Source: Arenicola marina (Eukaryota; Annelida; Polychaeta; Arenicolidae). Taken from it: a stretch of DNA of 64,000 nucleotides. Where the stretch lies: the NCBI GenBank assembly GCA_964019135.1, contig OZ025257.1, forward strand, positions 18,813,971 to 18,877,970, given 5' to 3'. Position 1 is the first letter of the stretch, and each line of letters begins with the position of its first letter. The notes beneath the pieces are model-generated. The model saw only the letters and a program-made list of their open reading frames with translations, was not told where the DNA came from and did no database searches. Shown here piece after piece: positions 40,018 to 53,500 of the stretch. A program made the translations under genes and the position numbers.

Positions 40018-42365
40018 TATATTTTTATCCATGATACTGTTGTGCTGGGTACGTTTTAGGTGCATATCCTCATTACTGGACTTGTAAAAGTTCATCAAGT
40101 GCTCACTTTGTGGTTTGTTGTCATTGACGACAGGGCAGTTTCGCTGTGAGATCGCAGTAGTTCACTTGTTGTTGACACAAGGTGATTGTAGTGTATGAAG
40201 TGTAGTTCTGGTGCAGGTGCCGGTGATGGTGCAGACCAAGTGATTGTGCTTCTTTGACTTGTAGATAAGTTTGTTGGCTTAGCAGATCCGTGATCGATGC
40301 GGGTTCCAAGATATCTAAACTCCAAGTGACGCAGCAACTCGCGAGCAAACCTGTCAGAGTGCTACATTCTCTGCCGCCAGGTGTCGCACGAGATGTCGTA
40401 AAAACACATGTCACATCAATACTTTATATATACACCTGTATCTTGTAGCAAAAGGCGTCATGTATCTGACACAGTCGTGAGAAGCGTTTCCTATACATTA
40501 TGTCCTGACTTGAAGACAACTGAGCGGCAAGTGACAACTGACAGTTCATCGGAGATGTTTTCATGGCACCAGGCATTACACAGGGAAACATTAACATCAC
40601 CTGATCACTGGAATAGCTGGGGATCGGTTATTATTAAAGCGGGTGTCCAACCTAATAGAATCGTGATCTGCACCGAAAGTTTACATCTTAAAATTAATAT
40701 AGTAAGTGTTAACGCTTCGGCCGCCTGGTAAGGAGAGAAAAATTAAAGCAATCCGCCCACATCAATGTCGAGCAGCGCGCCAATTCTTTACAGTGGAGGT
40801 ATCCTTCCGGAGAAACGCGTGTAACGAGAGCTCAGGGCCGCGATTTACAGATGAATTGCGGCTGTGTCAAGCCGTGCAGTAGACTATGAACTTAGTGTTT
40901 CATGAAAAAAATAGCATCCACACATATTGATATATTTCTTCCAACTATTTTCTCCGTAAAATAGCCACGATCGGAGTCAGAATCGCAGCTATTTATATTT
41001 GCGATAATCACGCGCTCTTTTTGTACTAAGACAGTAGGCGTCATTTCCGATTTGAATATAATTAGAGTGTATCGCCTGCTGATTGGTCAAACGCGGACAC
41101 ACCTCCAAAAAGGGCTGCCGCCTGGTTAGGCCACGAAATTGTGGCTGGTGGTCACTTGTAAATGTTATTGTGAGCCACAGACAAAACGGAAAATGTTGCA
41201 ATTTGGAGGATAGACACTTAGGTATTTTATGAATCGGTAAAGCAGTGTTAGAGGCCGGGCTGGCAGCTTCCTTTAACCTACCTACTCCTCCTCCTCAACC
41301 CCATGCCTCCAAGCTTAGCCCGTGTGCCCGTTATCCGTGACCAAACATGGCCTGAAAACAAAGATCCAGATATCCACTCCCTTTAAGAATAATTCCACCA
41401 CGCCGAAATGCCCATGATATATAAGTATATGTTGTCACGAGAGTTTGAGTCTCAGTCATAATGCCCCCGTGTCAGTATGAGCCGAAAGCTACGACCTCAT
41501 CTCTGGGATAATGTATGGAAGTCATTCTGCAGCCGCGTGATAACCTACCCCCAAAGGCCATATTTGACCGGGTGGATTTCCGCAGCGGTGCGCGTATTTC
41601 GTGGTAAAAACTGGTGATCATGACGTCACCCCATTGTTCTTTCACGACATCATTGTTCTGTAATGTAGTGTAAGTTTCATGGAGACGTGGATTTTACATT
41701 TAAAGGTCCTTAAAAATCGACATTACCCATGTGTTCCATGCGGAAATGACCCCCATGCAGAGATGCCGCCTCTCTATCTATCATAATTGCACCGTACTTT
41801 ACATGTAGCGGAGATGTCGAGGGTCTCAATATCATGTATTTTTTATAAGGGGGGCACCTACGCATGGGGGGGGCGGGGGCGGGAAGAGGAGGGGTGGCAT
41901 TTCCGCATGTGACACCAGATAACAATGGGTTTTCGGGCTTCGCCCTCGGACTCCATTATGATGCGGTAATGTCGTGTTCCTCGGACATTAACTTACACAT
42001 AGAGGATCAACAAATGGAATTGGTTCGGATGGGAGATGCTTGCTTTACCTCAGCAAAAGTCTCGAATATCTCCGAATATTCCGTAATATGAATCAATGGG
42101 TTGATTGCAGAAAACGGCCACCGGTCAAATTAGTTCATACATGGTACAATTCAGTTTTGAGTGCTCATTATGCGTAGGCTATAGGACAAATATAACATCA
42201 AGGCAATTCAGGTAACTTCCATGAACGCATGACTGGTTCAATGTAGAAAATAATTTGTGCCAAACAGAAAATTGGTCAAACCCAAAGTCAAGGGCAACAG
42301 AAAAAAGCGTCATAGCGTCTGAAACAGACAAGGACACTGCCCAAGTGGTTAAGCTTCTTTGTGTA
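40018..42365. other. intergenic spacer without recognised genes
   Basis: Mixed sequence with no domain-bearing or spliceable ORF that I can identify. A G-rich stretch lies at 41850-41895. The sequence just before the LINE (42100-42365) does not look like a LINE ORF1. Confidence 0.5.
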
Positions 42366-45240
42366 AGATACCATTATGGCGGGAACTACCTTTTTTAGCA
42401 TGAATGTTCGTGATTTGGCAACGAATAGAAAGAGAAAAGAAGTTTTTAATTGGATAAAGGACAAGAGATATGATGTGTGTTGCCTACAAGATACACGCAG
42501 TGATGAAGTATCTGAAGCAAAATTTAAGGCAGACTGGGGCGGTAGTGGTATTTTTTGCTCAAACAATAGTGAGAGCAGAGGGGTTGCAGTGTTGTTCCGA
42601 AAGTCGCTTGACTATGAAATCCATGAGTTTGATGTGGATAAAGGGGGAAATTATGTGATTCTGGATATTACCATATGTGATTATAGAGTAACACTGGTCA
42701 CAGTTTATGGTCCAAATCAGGACCAACCAATATTCTACGAAAGCCTCTACGATAAAATAGCGGCATATAATAATGCTTCAACCATAATCTGTGGCGATTG
42801 GAACCTTGTGATGGAATATGAACTAGATACTACTGGTTTTAAGCATAAAAACAGCAAAAAACTAAGAGCAAAGATAATTGAATTGTCAGATGCAATGGAT
42901 TTCCATGACACGTGGCGACATCTGCATCCTAAAATGAGACGCTATACGTGGACAAATCCACAAAGGAAGAGCCAACGCGCTCGCCTGGACTTCTTCCTTG
43001 TAAGCTCCGATGTTCATAATCTGACGGTAGCAACTGATATAAGCCATGGTTTTATGACAGATCACTCCAACGTAACGATTAAGGTCGATCCTAAAAAAAT
43101 TACCAGGGGTCGTGGTTTTTGGAAACTAAACTCTTCGCTGCTGCACGATGTAACATATGCTGAGAACATACGTAAATGTATCACAGAGAGTATAAGGTAT
43201 CCTAAATCATACTGTGGGGAAGAAATTAACCCACAAATGCTTTTTCAGATGGTAAAAATGGACGTTAGGGGTCATAGCATATCTTATAGTTCATTTAAGA
43301 AAAGGCACACTGCGCAGCGGGAAATACAATTGACAGAAGATATTGATAAGTTAACAAAAGAAATAGAGTGCTGCTATGATGAGACAAAACAGGGGTTGAA
43401 AGAAAGTATGTCAGAGTTGGAAGACATAAGAACAAATAAAACAGAAGGTATTCTGGTAACGGCCACAGTACAAGTTTACGTGGAAGGGGAAAAACCAACT
43501 AAATACTTCTTAGGTCTCGAAAGAAAGAACTGTGTTACAAAGCAGATAAAGATGCTCCAATGCAATGGGGAGAAAATTAGAGATCCAGTAGAGATATTAG
43601 CCCACCAAAAACAGTATTTCTAAAACTTATACGATGAAAAGCTTTCAAACGCCGACTTTGAGGGGAATGTTAAACACTTTTTAACAAAAGAAAATATATG
43701 CAAACTAAACGAAAAACAGAAAATGTCATGCGAGGGGGGCATCACTCTAGAGGAGGTGAGGGAGGTAGTTAGGACAATGAAACACAAGTCACCAGGCACC
43801 GACGGGCTTCCAATTGAATTTTATAAGGTTTTTTGGAGGGATATTGGTCAAATTGTGATGGACAGTCTCAACTACTCATCCTAAAACGTGCTATCCATAA
43901 CTCAACGACAGGGAGTTATTACTCTTCTACCCAAAGGAAATAAACCAAAGGAATATCTCAAAAATTGGCGACCCATATCTCTTTTGAATACAGACAATAA
44001 AATATTGGTTGGAGTTTTAGCGTTAAGGATGAAGAGAGTTTTAAATGAGATAATATGTTCGGATCAAAGGGGTTTCCTTAAGGTGCGCTTTATTGGGGAA
44101 AACACTAGATTAGTGTATGATATTAGGCAATACCTAAGGGAACGAAATAGCACAGGATTACTTTTAATGATTGATTTTGAAAAAGCCTTCTATTCGATAG
44201 AATGGAAATATTTAACAGTGGTATTAAACGCATATAATTTTGGGGAATCATTTAGAAATTGGGTTCATATCATGTATAAGAATGCGCATAGTTGTTTCAT
44301 CAACAATGGAACATTCTCTGATTTTTTTTAGACTAGGTCGAGATTGCCGACAGGGTGACCCCCTATCCCCGTATCTTTTCCTCCTTGCAAACTATGGCAA
44401 TGGCGGTGAAGAATAACCCTAACATTAAAGGCATCCAGATCAGGGAAATTAAGCATAAATTAGGGCAGTTCGCTGACGACACTTTCGTACTTTTAGATGG
44501 AACAGAGAAATCGCTGCGGGAATTATTTGGTGTATTAATTAGATTTTATAAATGTTCTGGTTTAAAAGTGAACGTCGAAAATACACAGGCGGTATGGTTG
44601 GGACGCAAAGCTAAATTTAAAAGACATATGTCGCGACCTCCAGGTAAATTGTTCCCAAAAATTCAACCTACTAGGAATCACATTTGATAATGATGCGGAT
44701 AGCATTATTGAAGACAACTATGACCTCAAAACAGTAGAATTGGACAACATGCTACGCAGATATGGCAAGGGCACGCTATCGCTCCTTGGGAAAGTTACAA
44801 TCCTCAAAACAGTAGCGTTAGCCAAAATGGTACATATATTATCGGTCCTTCCAAACCCAATGAAGAAACAAATTAATTAACTAGAAAAAGTGATTAGAAA
44901 TTTCATTATTCATTCAATATAAGGTAATTACCAGAGTGTTACCGACCAACAGATTTTTATACCTATGTAAACTGAGAGAATCAGAGATGTGCTCCTTTTG
45001 CAACAACAAGGTAGAAACAATAGAACATAAGTTTTTGGGATTCCAGGATTGTAAGACAATTATGGACAGACTTGCGAGGATGGTTTAGATGCAAACTAAA
45101 GGTTACCCTCGAATTAAACTCATCAATAGTTTGTTTGGGCGATATTTCTGGAGTGGGTTGTATGCTGAAAAATCATATAATTCTCTTTGCAAAGAAATAT
45201 ATTTACGATTGTCGATGTTGAGGAAAATATATGTATATCG
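42366..45240 (+). mobile_element. decayed Tx1/L1-type LINE (endonuclease plus reverse transcriptase)
   Basis: An open frame at 42376-43620 encodes an APE-type endonuclease: MNVRDL, CLQDTRS, CGDWNLVME, RLDFFLVSSDV, TDHSNV; then the linker motif GEKPTKYFLGLE of L1/Tx1 elements. Past an in-frame TAA (43621) and another at 43882, the reverse transcriptase follows: WRPISLLNTDNKI, GFLKVRFIGENTRLVYDI, MIDFEKAF, then after a frameshift near 44330-44400 RQGDPLSPYLF and FADDTFVLLDG. A C-terminal Cys/His motif (CSFC, ETIEH) is near 44990-45030. ORF1 and a poly-A tail are not seen. The catalytic Glu position of the endonuclease is Asp (LQDT). Stops and frameshifts make it inactive. Confidence 0.92.
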
Positions 45241-45884
45241 CAATATTTTGTAAAATAATTCTTAAACATTAAACACTGGAAACTCTAGTTATGGGTAGTA
45301 CCCTTATCAGTGACAAAGCCAAGCAGTTCATACACAGTAAATGGTATACGCTTTCGACTGCAGGGCTAAGCAAACTGTAAATGCGTATTGAATGTATTTT
45401 CTTTGTGATTCTGTATTACTGTTAACGTCGATCTTGTGTGTGGGCTGGGGAGAGGGGGGGGGGGGGCGAGTACCCCCTCTGATTCGCGAATTCCCAAACG
45501 TTATGGAGTGCACTATCCAATCTCTAAGATGAGCACACCTTAAAAGTGATATTGCGAATATCGCGGCATTCACAGATAGCTATAACGGATCACGGTAAAT
45601 AGGCAAAGGGTCTTCGCTTTGAACCAGGAATTGTACGGATAACAATGGCATAGCCTAGCATTCTACCGAAGGAAAACATTAAATCACACGCTCTAACAGG
45701 TCTAACAATTTGAAGATTTAAAGATAGATACTTTCAACGCAGCACAGAATAATAAGGGCCTTCTAACAGGACATGAATTTCGTTTTCTACAGCCCATAGA
45801 TTACAATGATTACAGATCCCGGCCTCATATGGTATGCTGTTGTGCCGGCCTGTCTCAACAAATAGCGAAAGGGCTAGAGCAACG

Positions 45885-46046
45885 CAGGGGCGGATCTAAG
45901 AATTTGCAAAAGGGGGGGGGGGTGCTCTCTGAAAACTTGCGACCAAGGGGAGAGGTGTTCGGAGAACCCGACTTTTACAGTGTATTTCAAGTTCTCAAGG
46001 GGGGGTCGCAACATCCCTAACGCCCCCCCCCCTAGATCCGCCCCTG
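45885..46046. mobile_element. 162-bp MITE of the CAGGGGCGGATC family
   Basis: Left CAGGGGCGGATCTAAG and right CCTAGATCCGCCCCTG are complementary over 13 bp. Flanks CAACG and CAGCG differ by one base and may be a 5-bp target-site duplication. Poly-G and poly-C stretches lie just inside the ends. Confidence 0.75.
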
Positions 46047-49000
46047 CAGCGGAAACGTGCTAGTGCGACTTTATGTTTATGTCTCATTGTAACTGACATC
46101 AGATACCGCTCGGGTTCTAACGTTTTCTTACACTGACAGTATGCTTTAAGTGTACTGCTTCAACCTCTGTCCCAGTGCCATTGCTGTAAGCAACAATCAC
46201 TAATTCTTTGTCGAAAATGCCTAATACCTAATACATAACATAATGCGTCAGAGTAGCCAAAACCCCTGGGTTGTGTGTCACAATCTATAGTAAAATTCTG
46301 ATCTGGAACAACCCCATTTCAAGATTGTTGGATTTTGACCATCTCACTCTCCCTTTTGAGCTGTGCGAAAAGCTTTATACCAGAAACAAACCTTATTCCT
46401 TTTTTCTCTTACCCTTTGACAAGTATAATGACTAATCACATAATTAAACTTTCTTGAAAGGCAAAAATAATCCTGTCTGTCACCAGAAATTCATATGAAA
46501 ACATGTGCTTTCACTGACCCAATCACTTGGTTCCTGAACAGGAAGTAATCAATAAACCAATTACCATGGCGTATGTGATTATGTAATGACCTTTATAATG
46601 GAAAAGTATGGCTCCTTTTAAGGACTTTGACAACTTTGGAAGGGTTCATACATCAGTAATTTGTGCAAGAAAGTACTTTTAATTTATTGAAACTAATTAT
46701 GAAAGCTATATTTAAACAATTCAATTTGTTATGTGAAATTGATTTTTTACTATAGATTGTATTATCACTATGATTCTTCAAACATATCATTGAGTTCATG
46801 GCTAGCGTTAGAAGGATCTTAAGCAAAGCGAGACATGTCAGGTTTTCGGTGCAAGGCAGCCATAATCTCCCTCCCAGCACCAAAGTCATTAGCCGTTGTA
46901 ATCCAGTCTATTCCCCACCCCACCCACACCTCCATGGGTAACTCAGGGGTATCCATATGTCAGTGACAGGGATCAGTGGTAAGCATGTATACACGCACAT
47001 GAACAGGTTTTTGCGCAATACGAGTTGCTGTTTGCATTCGCTAGGTGGAGCACGCCTAAAGGGGTTTATCGATCTCCTGGCAGAGGGCGTTACGCTTAAG
47101 CCATAGTCCCTCGTTAAATTTAACCATCGGAATGATCCATCATGCGCGAAAAGTGAAAACGAATCTCTGATGAAGATATATTCGAAGTTTGGCATCAAAT
47201 ACACCAACAGCATTTACTCTGCTATACAGTACCGGAGCGGACGAATTTATTCAATATTGATTAATTATTATCCAACTTACGTGCCCACTATGTTTTCTAG
47301 TTCGATCGACGTCAAAGGCGTTAAGCGCTGTGAACTTTGACCCTGTGTTATTTTGAAATCATTTTTCGCTCACCTTCATTGGGATCGTGCTGTGGTCGTA
47401 ATGGCTACATTTTTCAACGTCTGCATCGAAAATACCGAATCAAATTTAAACAACCATCGAACACTGTTTTGTTACTGTACCTATGTTATGTACCTGTAAC
47501 GTGTATCCCTTGCATGTATGTATGGATCGAGCAATAAATAAACTATTTACAAAAAAATAAAAAATAAAAAAATTGTGACCCCAGCACCGTTGAGGTCAAC
47601 CGGGAGGTGGCCAGTTAAGTGGGGGCAGAGGTGATGTGAGGGACGAGCCTACTTCTGCTGGCAGATTGGGGAATATATGGGTGAGTTTTAGTACACGGGC
47701 GGAGAAGTGAGAGTGCGCTGACCGCGTAGCAGGAAGCGGAGATTGTAGTTCGATAGGGCGGTCACGTGGTGCATTTTACTCCTGGACCTTACTCCCCACC
47801 CAGAGGAGGATCACGAGGATTTCCAGCATGGCGTCCAGACCCAACACGTTAAATATAGCAGCATTTCGACAAAATAACACAAAACGTATGCGCTGATTTA
47901 TTGCTAACGAACTTCATGATTTGTGCAGTTCAGTAACTGCCACATTCACCAGGAACACGGATTTTGCGTTCGGTTTATCCTAAACCCCACATGAGCGGAA
48001 AGTATGAATGCCCATGCTAATACTCCAGTCGCAATACGGCACATACTGTAACAACCACCAACCTCTTTAACAAGGTGTCTGAACCCATGGACGCACACCC
48101 CCCACCCCCTTTCCATCATCCCCTACCCTTATGGGGAAAAGTCCTGCTGCAGACCTTAACCATGAGATTGTTTGTTGGAAATCGTACACAAATGTATCCC
48201 ACAAAAATACCAATATTTATTTCATCAAATGCATAAAAAGATACAATGAAATTAATTCTATATTACTTGCCCTACTCCACCGCTTCGATCTGCCGTTTGG
48301 ACTTGTCTGCTCAAATGTCCAGCGAGCAAATTTTTGCGGGGGGGGGGCGGCTATGATCGACCGGTGAATCTCGTCGGCCTCATTGAATTTCTACGGCCTC
48401 ACGCAGAAATCTGGTTCGCTGAGAACGAGTTACTTTAAATATCGTATTCAGAGATATCGTCGGCCGAGATCACGCTGAATCTCGTTAGGAGAGATCTCGT
48501 TGTCCTCTCGTTGTCCAAGATCGCTCCGAGATCCGTACTCTTTGAACGTTGGTGTCCTTTTTGGCTGCGTTAATAACGATGTGATAATATAACATGATTT
48601 AACCAAGCACGTCCTGCGCTGTAACAGTCATGGCAGAACCTTATATGTAGAAATATTTGGTAAATAATGGAAAGATGTTATTTAAATACCATATTATGTT
48701 TTCGGAATCCGTTTTCTTTGTTATTCATTTCTTTGTCTACACCGTATACCCATCAGTATGCCGTGCTGGTAAAAAAATGTATTTCGCCCTGGTTTAAAGA
48801 CTGCGCAGCCTACAGCTTTTGGTCGAATTGACAAAAGCGACGCATGCTATATTTGTAATTTTATTAGCAAGCTGCCGACAATCGCATGGATGTAATACGG
48901 GTTACTGACCTCTGGAACGGTCTATTAAAAAAACAGGATTGGATAAGAAAAAAACCTATTTAGTAAAATTACACCAAGAGCTCCAAAGATTTACACGGTT

Positions 49001-49221
49001 TAACAAGTTTTCCTCGTTTAACTGAAACGATACGAACAAATTGTAACCTGATTTTCCTTTATCTATGTCTGTCTTTGTTGCTTGCGTCTACATTATATTT
49101 ACATTTATGACTTGGACTTGTACATACCATGTTCCATCGAGCTTACATTATACAATAAACATTATAACCACAATTATGTACTAACTATACACTTGCTTAT
49201 TACACAATAGTGGTTGCAAGG
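46047..49221. other. intergenic spacer with an A-rich retrotransposon-like tail
   Basis: No gene recognised. At about 47470-47573 the sequence ends in AATAAATAAA and a run of AAAAAATAAAAAATAAAAAA, typical of a retrotransposed 3' end; the body upstream is not identifiable. Otherwise ordinary AT-rich DNA. Confidence 0.45.
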
Positions 49222-50500
49222 ACGGTATGGGTGGGGGATGGGAGCCTGGGGCGGAGTAGCAAAGTGTCTGACAGACCGGTTATGTAGTTAACATGGGGCT
49301 ACGCAAAACCTTCATATATCATTAAGCATCTTCGGAATATGACATTAATCGTTTAACTGTTTTGATCTAAGTCTTATTTGTCGTCCCCACCTTAGATTTG
49401 GGGAAGTGAGAATCGTCTTGATCTACATCGTTATTGTTTTCCTTAATTAAACGAATTGTTTTAAACGAAACGCTGCGGTACATTTGAGGTGCTTGGCACA
49501 ACCTACTGATCTACGGTCTACTCACCAGTGTATGTGTGTAGGGGTGGGCGGCGGGGGGGGGGGGGGTGGTGGCGGATTATCAGGGTGATAACTGCTGATA
49601 AAGACAATTGTTTATCATGGATAATGATGATGATGATGATGGCTGATAGTGAGAATGATTGCTGATGGTGAGAGTGATGGCTGATGGTGATAATAATGGC
49701 GGATGGTGAGTGATGGCTGATGGTGAGAGTGATGGATGATGGTGAGAGTGACGGCTGATGGTGTGAATGATGGCTGATGGTGAGAATGATGGCTGATGGT
49801 GAGAATGATGGCTGATTTTGAGAGTGATGGTGATAATGATGGCTGATGGTGCGAATGATGGCTGATGGTGCGAGTGATGGCTGAAGGTTGATAATGATGG
49901 TTAATGGTGAGAATGATGGCCGATGATGATAATGATGGCTGATGGTGAGAATGATGGCTGATGGTGAGAATGATGGCTGATGGTGAGAGTGATGGCTGAT
50001 GGGGCGAGTGATGGTTGATGGTAATAATGATGGCTGATGGTGAGAGTGATGACTGCTGGTGATAATGATGGCTGATGGTGAGATATGATGGCCGATGGTG
50101 AGAATGATGGCTGATGGTGGGGTATGGGTATGGGTGGGGGATGGGAGCCCGGGGCGGAGTAGCAAAGTGTCTGACAGACCGGTTATGTAGTTAACATGGG
50201 GCCACGCAAAACCTTCATATATCATTAAGCACCTTCGGTATATGACGTTAATCGCTTAACTGTTTTAATATAAGTCTTATTTGTCGTCCCCACCTTTGAT
50301 TTGGGGAAGTGAGAATCGTCTTGACCTACATCTTTATTGTTTTCCTTAATTAAATGAATTGTTTTAAACGAAACGCTGCGGTACATTTGAGGTGCTTGGC
50401 ACAACCTACTGATCTACGGTCTACTCAGCAGTGTATGTGTGTGGGGGTGGGGGGTGGTGGTGGCGGATTATCAGGGGGATAACTGCTGATCAAGACAATT
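49222..50500. repeat. 0.9-kb segmental tandem duplication containing unique block plus satellite
   Basis: A non-satellite block of about 310 bp (GGTATGGGTGGGGGATGGGA through CCTACTGATCTACGGTCTAC) occurs at 49224-49530 and again at 50128-50430. Each copy is followed by a G-rich stretch, then ATAACTGCTGAT and the 19-bp array. Copies differ at few positions, so the unit duplicated recently. Confidence 0.9.
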
Positions 50501-53500
50501 GTTTATCATGGATAATGATGATGATGATGGCTGATAGTGAGAATGATTGCTGATGGTGAGAGTGATGGCTGATGGTGATCATAATGGCGGATGGTGAGAC
50601 TGATGGCTGATGGTGAGAGTGATGGCTGATGGTGAGAGTGATGGCTGATGGTGATAATGATGGCGGATGGTGAGAGTGATGGATGATGGTGGGAGTGATG
50701 GCTGATGGTAAGAGTGATGGCTGATGGTGAAAGTGATGGCTGATGGTGAGAGTGATGGCTGATGGTGAGAGGGATGGCTGATGGTGAGATATGATGGCTG
50801 ATGGTGAGAATGATGGCCGATGGTGTGAGTTTATGGTTGATGGCGAGAGTGATGGCTGATGGTGAGAGTGATGGCTGATGGTGTGAATGATTGCTGATGG
50901 TGAGAATGATGGCTTATGGTGAGAATGAAGGCTGATGGTGAGAATGATGGCTGATTTTGAGAGTGATGGCTGATGGTGAGAATGATGGCTGATGGTGAGA
51001 ATGATGGCTGATGGTGTGAATGATTGCTGATGGTGAGAATGATGGCTTATGGTGAGAATGAAGGCTGAAGGTGAGAATGATGGCTGATTTTGAGAGTTAT
51101 GGCTGAATGTGATAATGATGGCTGATGGTGAGAATGATGGCTGATGGTGAGAACGATGGCTGATGGGGCGAGTGATGGCTGATGGTAATAATGATGGCTG
51201 ATGGTGAGAGTGATGACTGATGGTGAGAATGATGGCTGATGGTGAGATAAGATGGCCGACGGTGAGACTGATGGCTGATGGTGAGAATGATGGCTGATGG
51301 TAAGAATGATGGCTGATGGTGAGAGTGATGGCTGATGGTGAGAGTGATGGCTGATGGTGAGAATGATGGCTGGTGGTGATAATGACGGATGGTGGTGGGA
51401 ATGATGGCTGATTGTGAGAATGATGGCTGATGGTGAGAATGATGGCTGATGGTGAGAGTGATGGCTGATGGTGAGAGTGATGGCTGGTGGTGATAATGAC
51501 GGCTGATGGTAAGAATGATGACTGATGGTGAGAATGATGGCTGATGGTGAGAGTGATGGCTGATGGCGAGGTATTATGGCTGATGGTGAGAGTGATGGCT
51601 GATGGTGATAATGATGGCTGATGGTGAGAATGACGGCTGGTGGTGATAATGACGGCTGGTGGTGAGAATGATGGCTGGTGGTGAGAATGATGGCTGATGG
51701 TAAGAATGATGGCTGATGGTGAGAGTGATGGCTGATGGCGAGGTATTATGGCTGATGGTGAGAGTGATGGCTGATGGTGATAATGATGGCTGATGGTGAG
51801 AATGACGGCTGGTGGTGATAATGACGGCTGGTGGTGAGAATGATGGCTGATGGTGAGAGTGATGGCTGATGGCGAGGTATTATGGCTGATGGTGAGAGTG
51901 ATGGCTGATGGTGATAATGATGGCTGATGGTGAGAATGATGGCTGATGGTGATAATGATGGCTGATGGTGAGAATGACGGCTGGTGGTGATAATGACGGC
52001 TGGTGGTGAGAATGATGGCTGATAGTGAGAGTGATGGCTGATGGCGAGGTATTATGGCTGATAGTCAGAATGATGGCTGATGGTGAGAATGATGGATCAT
52101 GGTGAGAGTGATGGCTGATGGTGATAATGACGGCTGGTGGTGAAAATGATGACTGGTGGTGAGAGTGATGGCCGATGGTGAAAATGACGGCTGGTGGTGA
52201 GAATGATGGCAGGTGGTGAGAGTGATGACCGATGGTAATAATGATGGCTGATGGTGAGAGTGATGGCTGATGGTGAGAGTGATGACTGATGGTGAGAGTG
52301 ATGACTGATGGTGAGAATGATGACTGATGGTGATAATGATGGCTGATGGTGAGAATGACGGCTGGTGGTGATAATGACGGCTGGTGGTGAGAATGATGGC
52401 TGATGGTGATAATGACGGCTGGTGGTGAGAATGATGACTGATGGTGAGAATGACGGCTGGTGGTGATAATGACGGCTGGTGGTGAGAGTGATGGCTGATG
52501 GTGATAATGACGGCTGGTGGTGAGAATGATGACTGATGGTGAGAGTTATGGCTGATGGCGAGGTATTATGGCTGTTGGTGAGAATGATGGCTCATGGTAA
52601 GAATGATGGTTCATGGTGAGAATGATGGCTGATGCTGATAATGATGGCTAATGGTGACAATGACGGCTGATGGTGTGAATGATTGCTGATGGTGAGAATG
52701 ATGGCTTATGGTGAGAATGAAGGCTGATGGTGAGAATGATGGCTGATTCTGAGAGTTATGGCTGATTGTGATAATGATGGCTGATGGTGAGAATGATGGC
52801 TGATGGTGAGAACGATGGCTGATGGTGAGAGTGATGGCTGATGGTGAGAACGATGGCTGATGGGGCGAGTGATGGCTGATGGTAATAATGATGGCTGATG
52901 GCGAGAGTGATGACTGATGGTGAGAATGATGGCTGATGGTGAGAACGATGGCTGATGGGGCGAGTGATGGCTGATGGTAATAATGATGGCTGATGGTGAG
53001 AATGATGGCTGATGGTGAGATAAGATGGCCGATGGTGAGAATGATGGCTGATGGTGAGAATGATGGCTGATGGTAAGAATGATGGCTGATGGTGAGGGTG
53101 ATGGCTAATGGTGAGAATGATGGCTGGTGGTGATAATGACGGATGGTGGTGAGAGTGATGGATGATGGTGAGATATGATGGCTGATGGTGAGAGTAATGG
53201 CTGATCGTGAGATATGATGGCTGATGGTGAGAATGATGGCTGATGGTGGGAGTGATGGCTGATGGTGAGAGTGATGGCTGATGGTGAAAGTGATGGCTGA
53301 TGGTGAGAGTGATGGCTGATGGTGAGAGTGATGGCTGATGGCGAGGTATTATGGCTGATGGTGAGAGTGATGGCTGATGGTGATAATGATGGCTGATGGT
53401 GAGAATGACGGCTGGTGGTGATGATGACGGCTGGTGGTGAGAATGATGGCTGATGGTGAAAGTGATGGCTGATGGCGAGGTATTATGGCTGATAGTGAGA

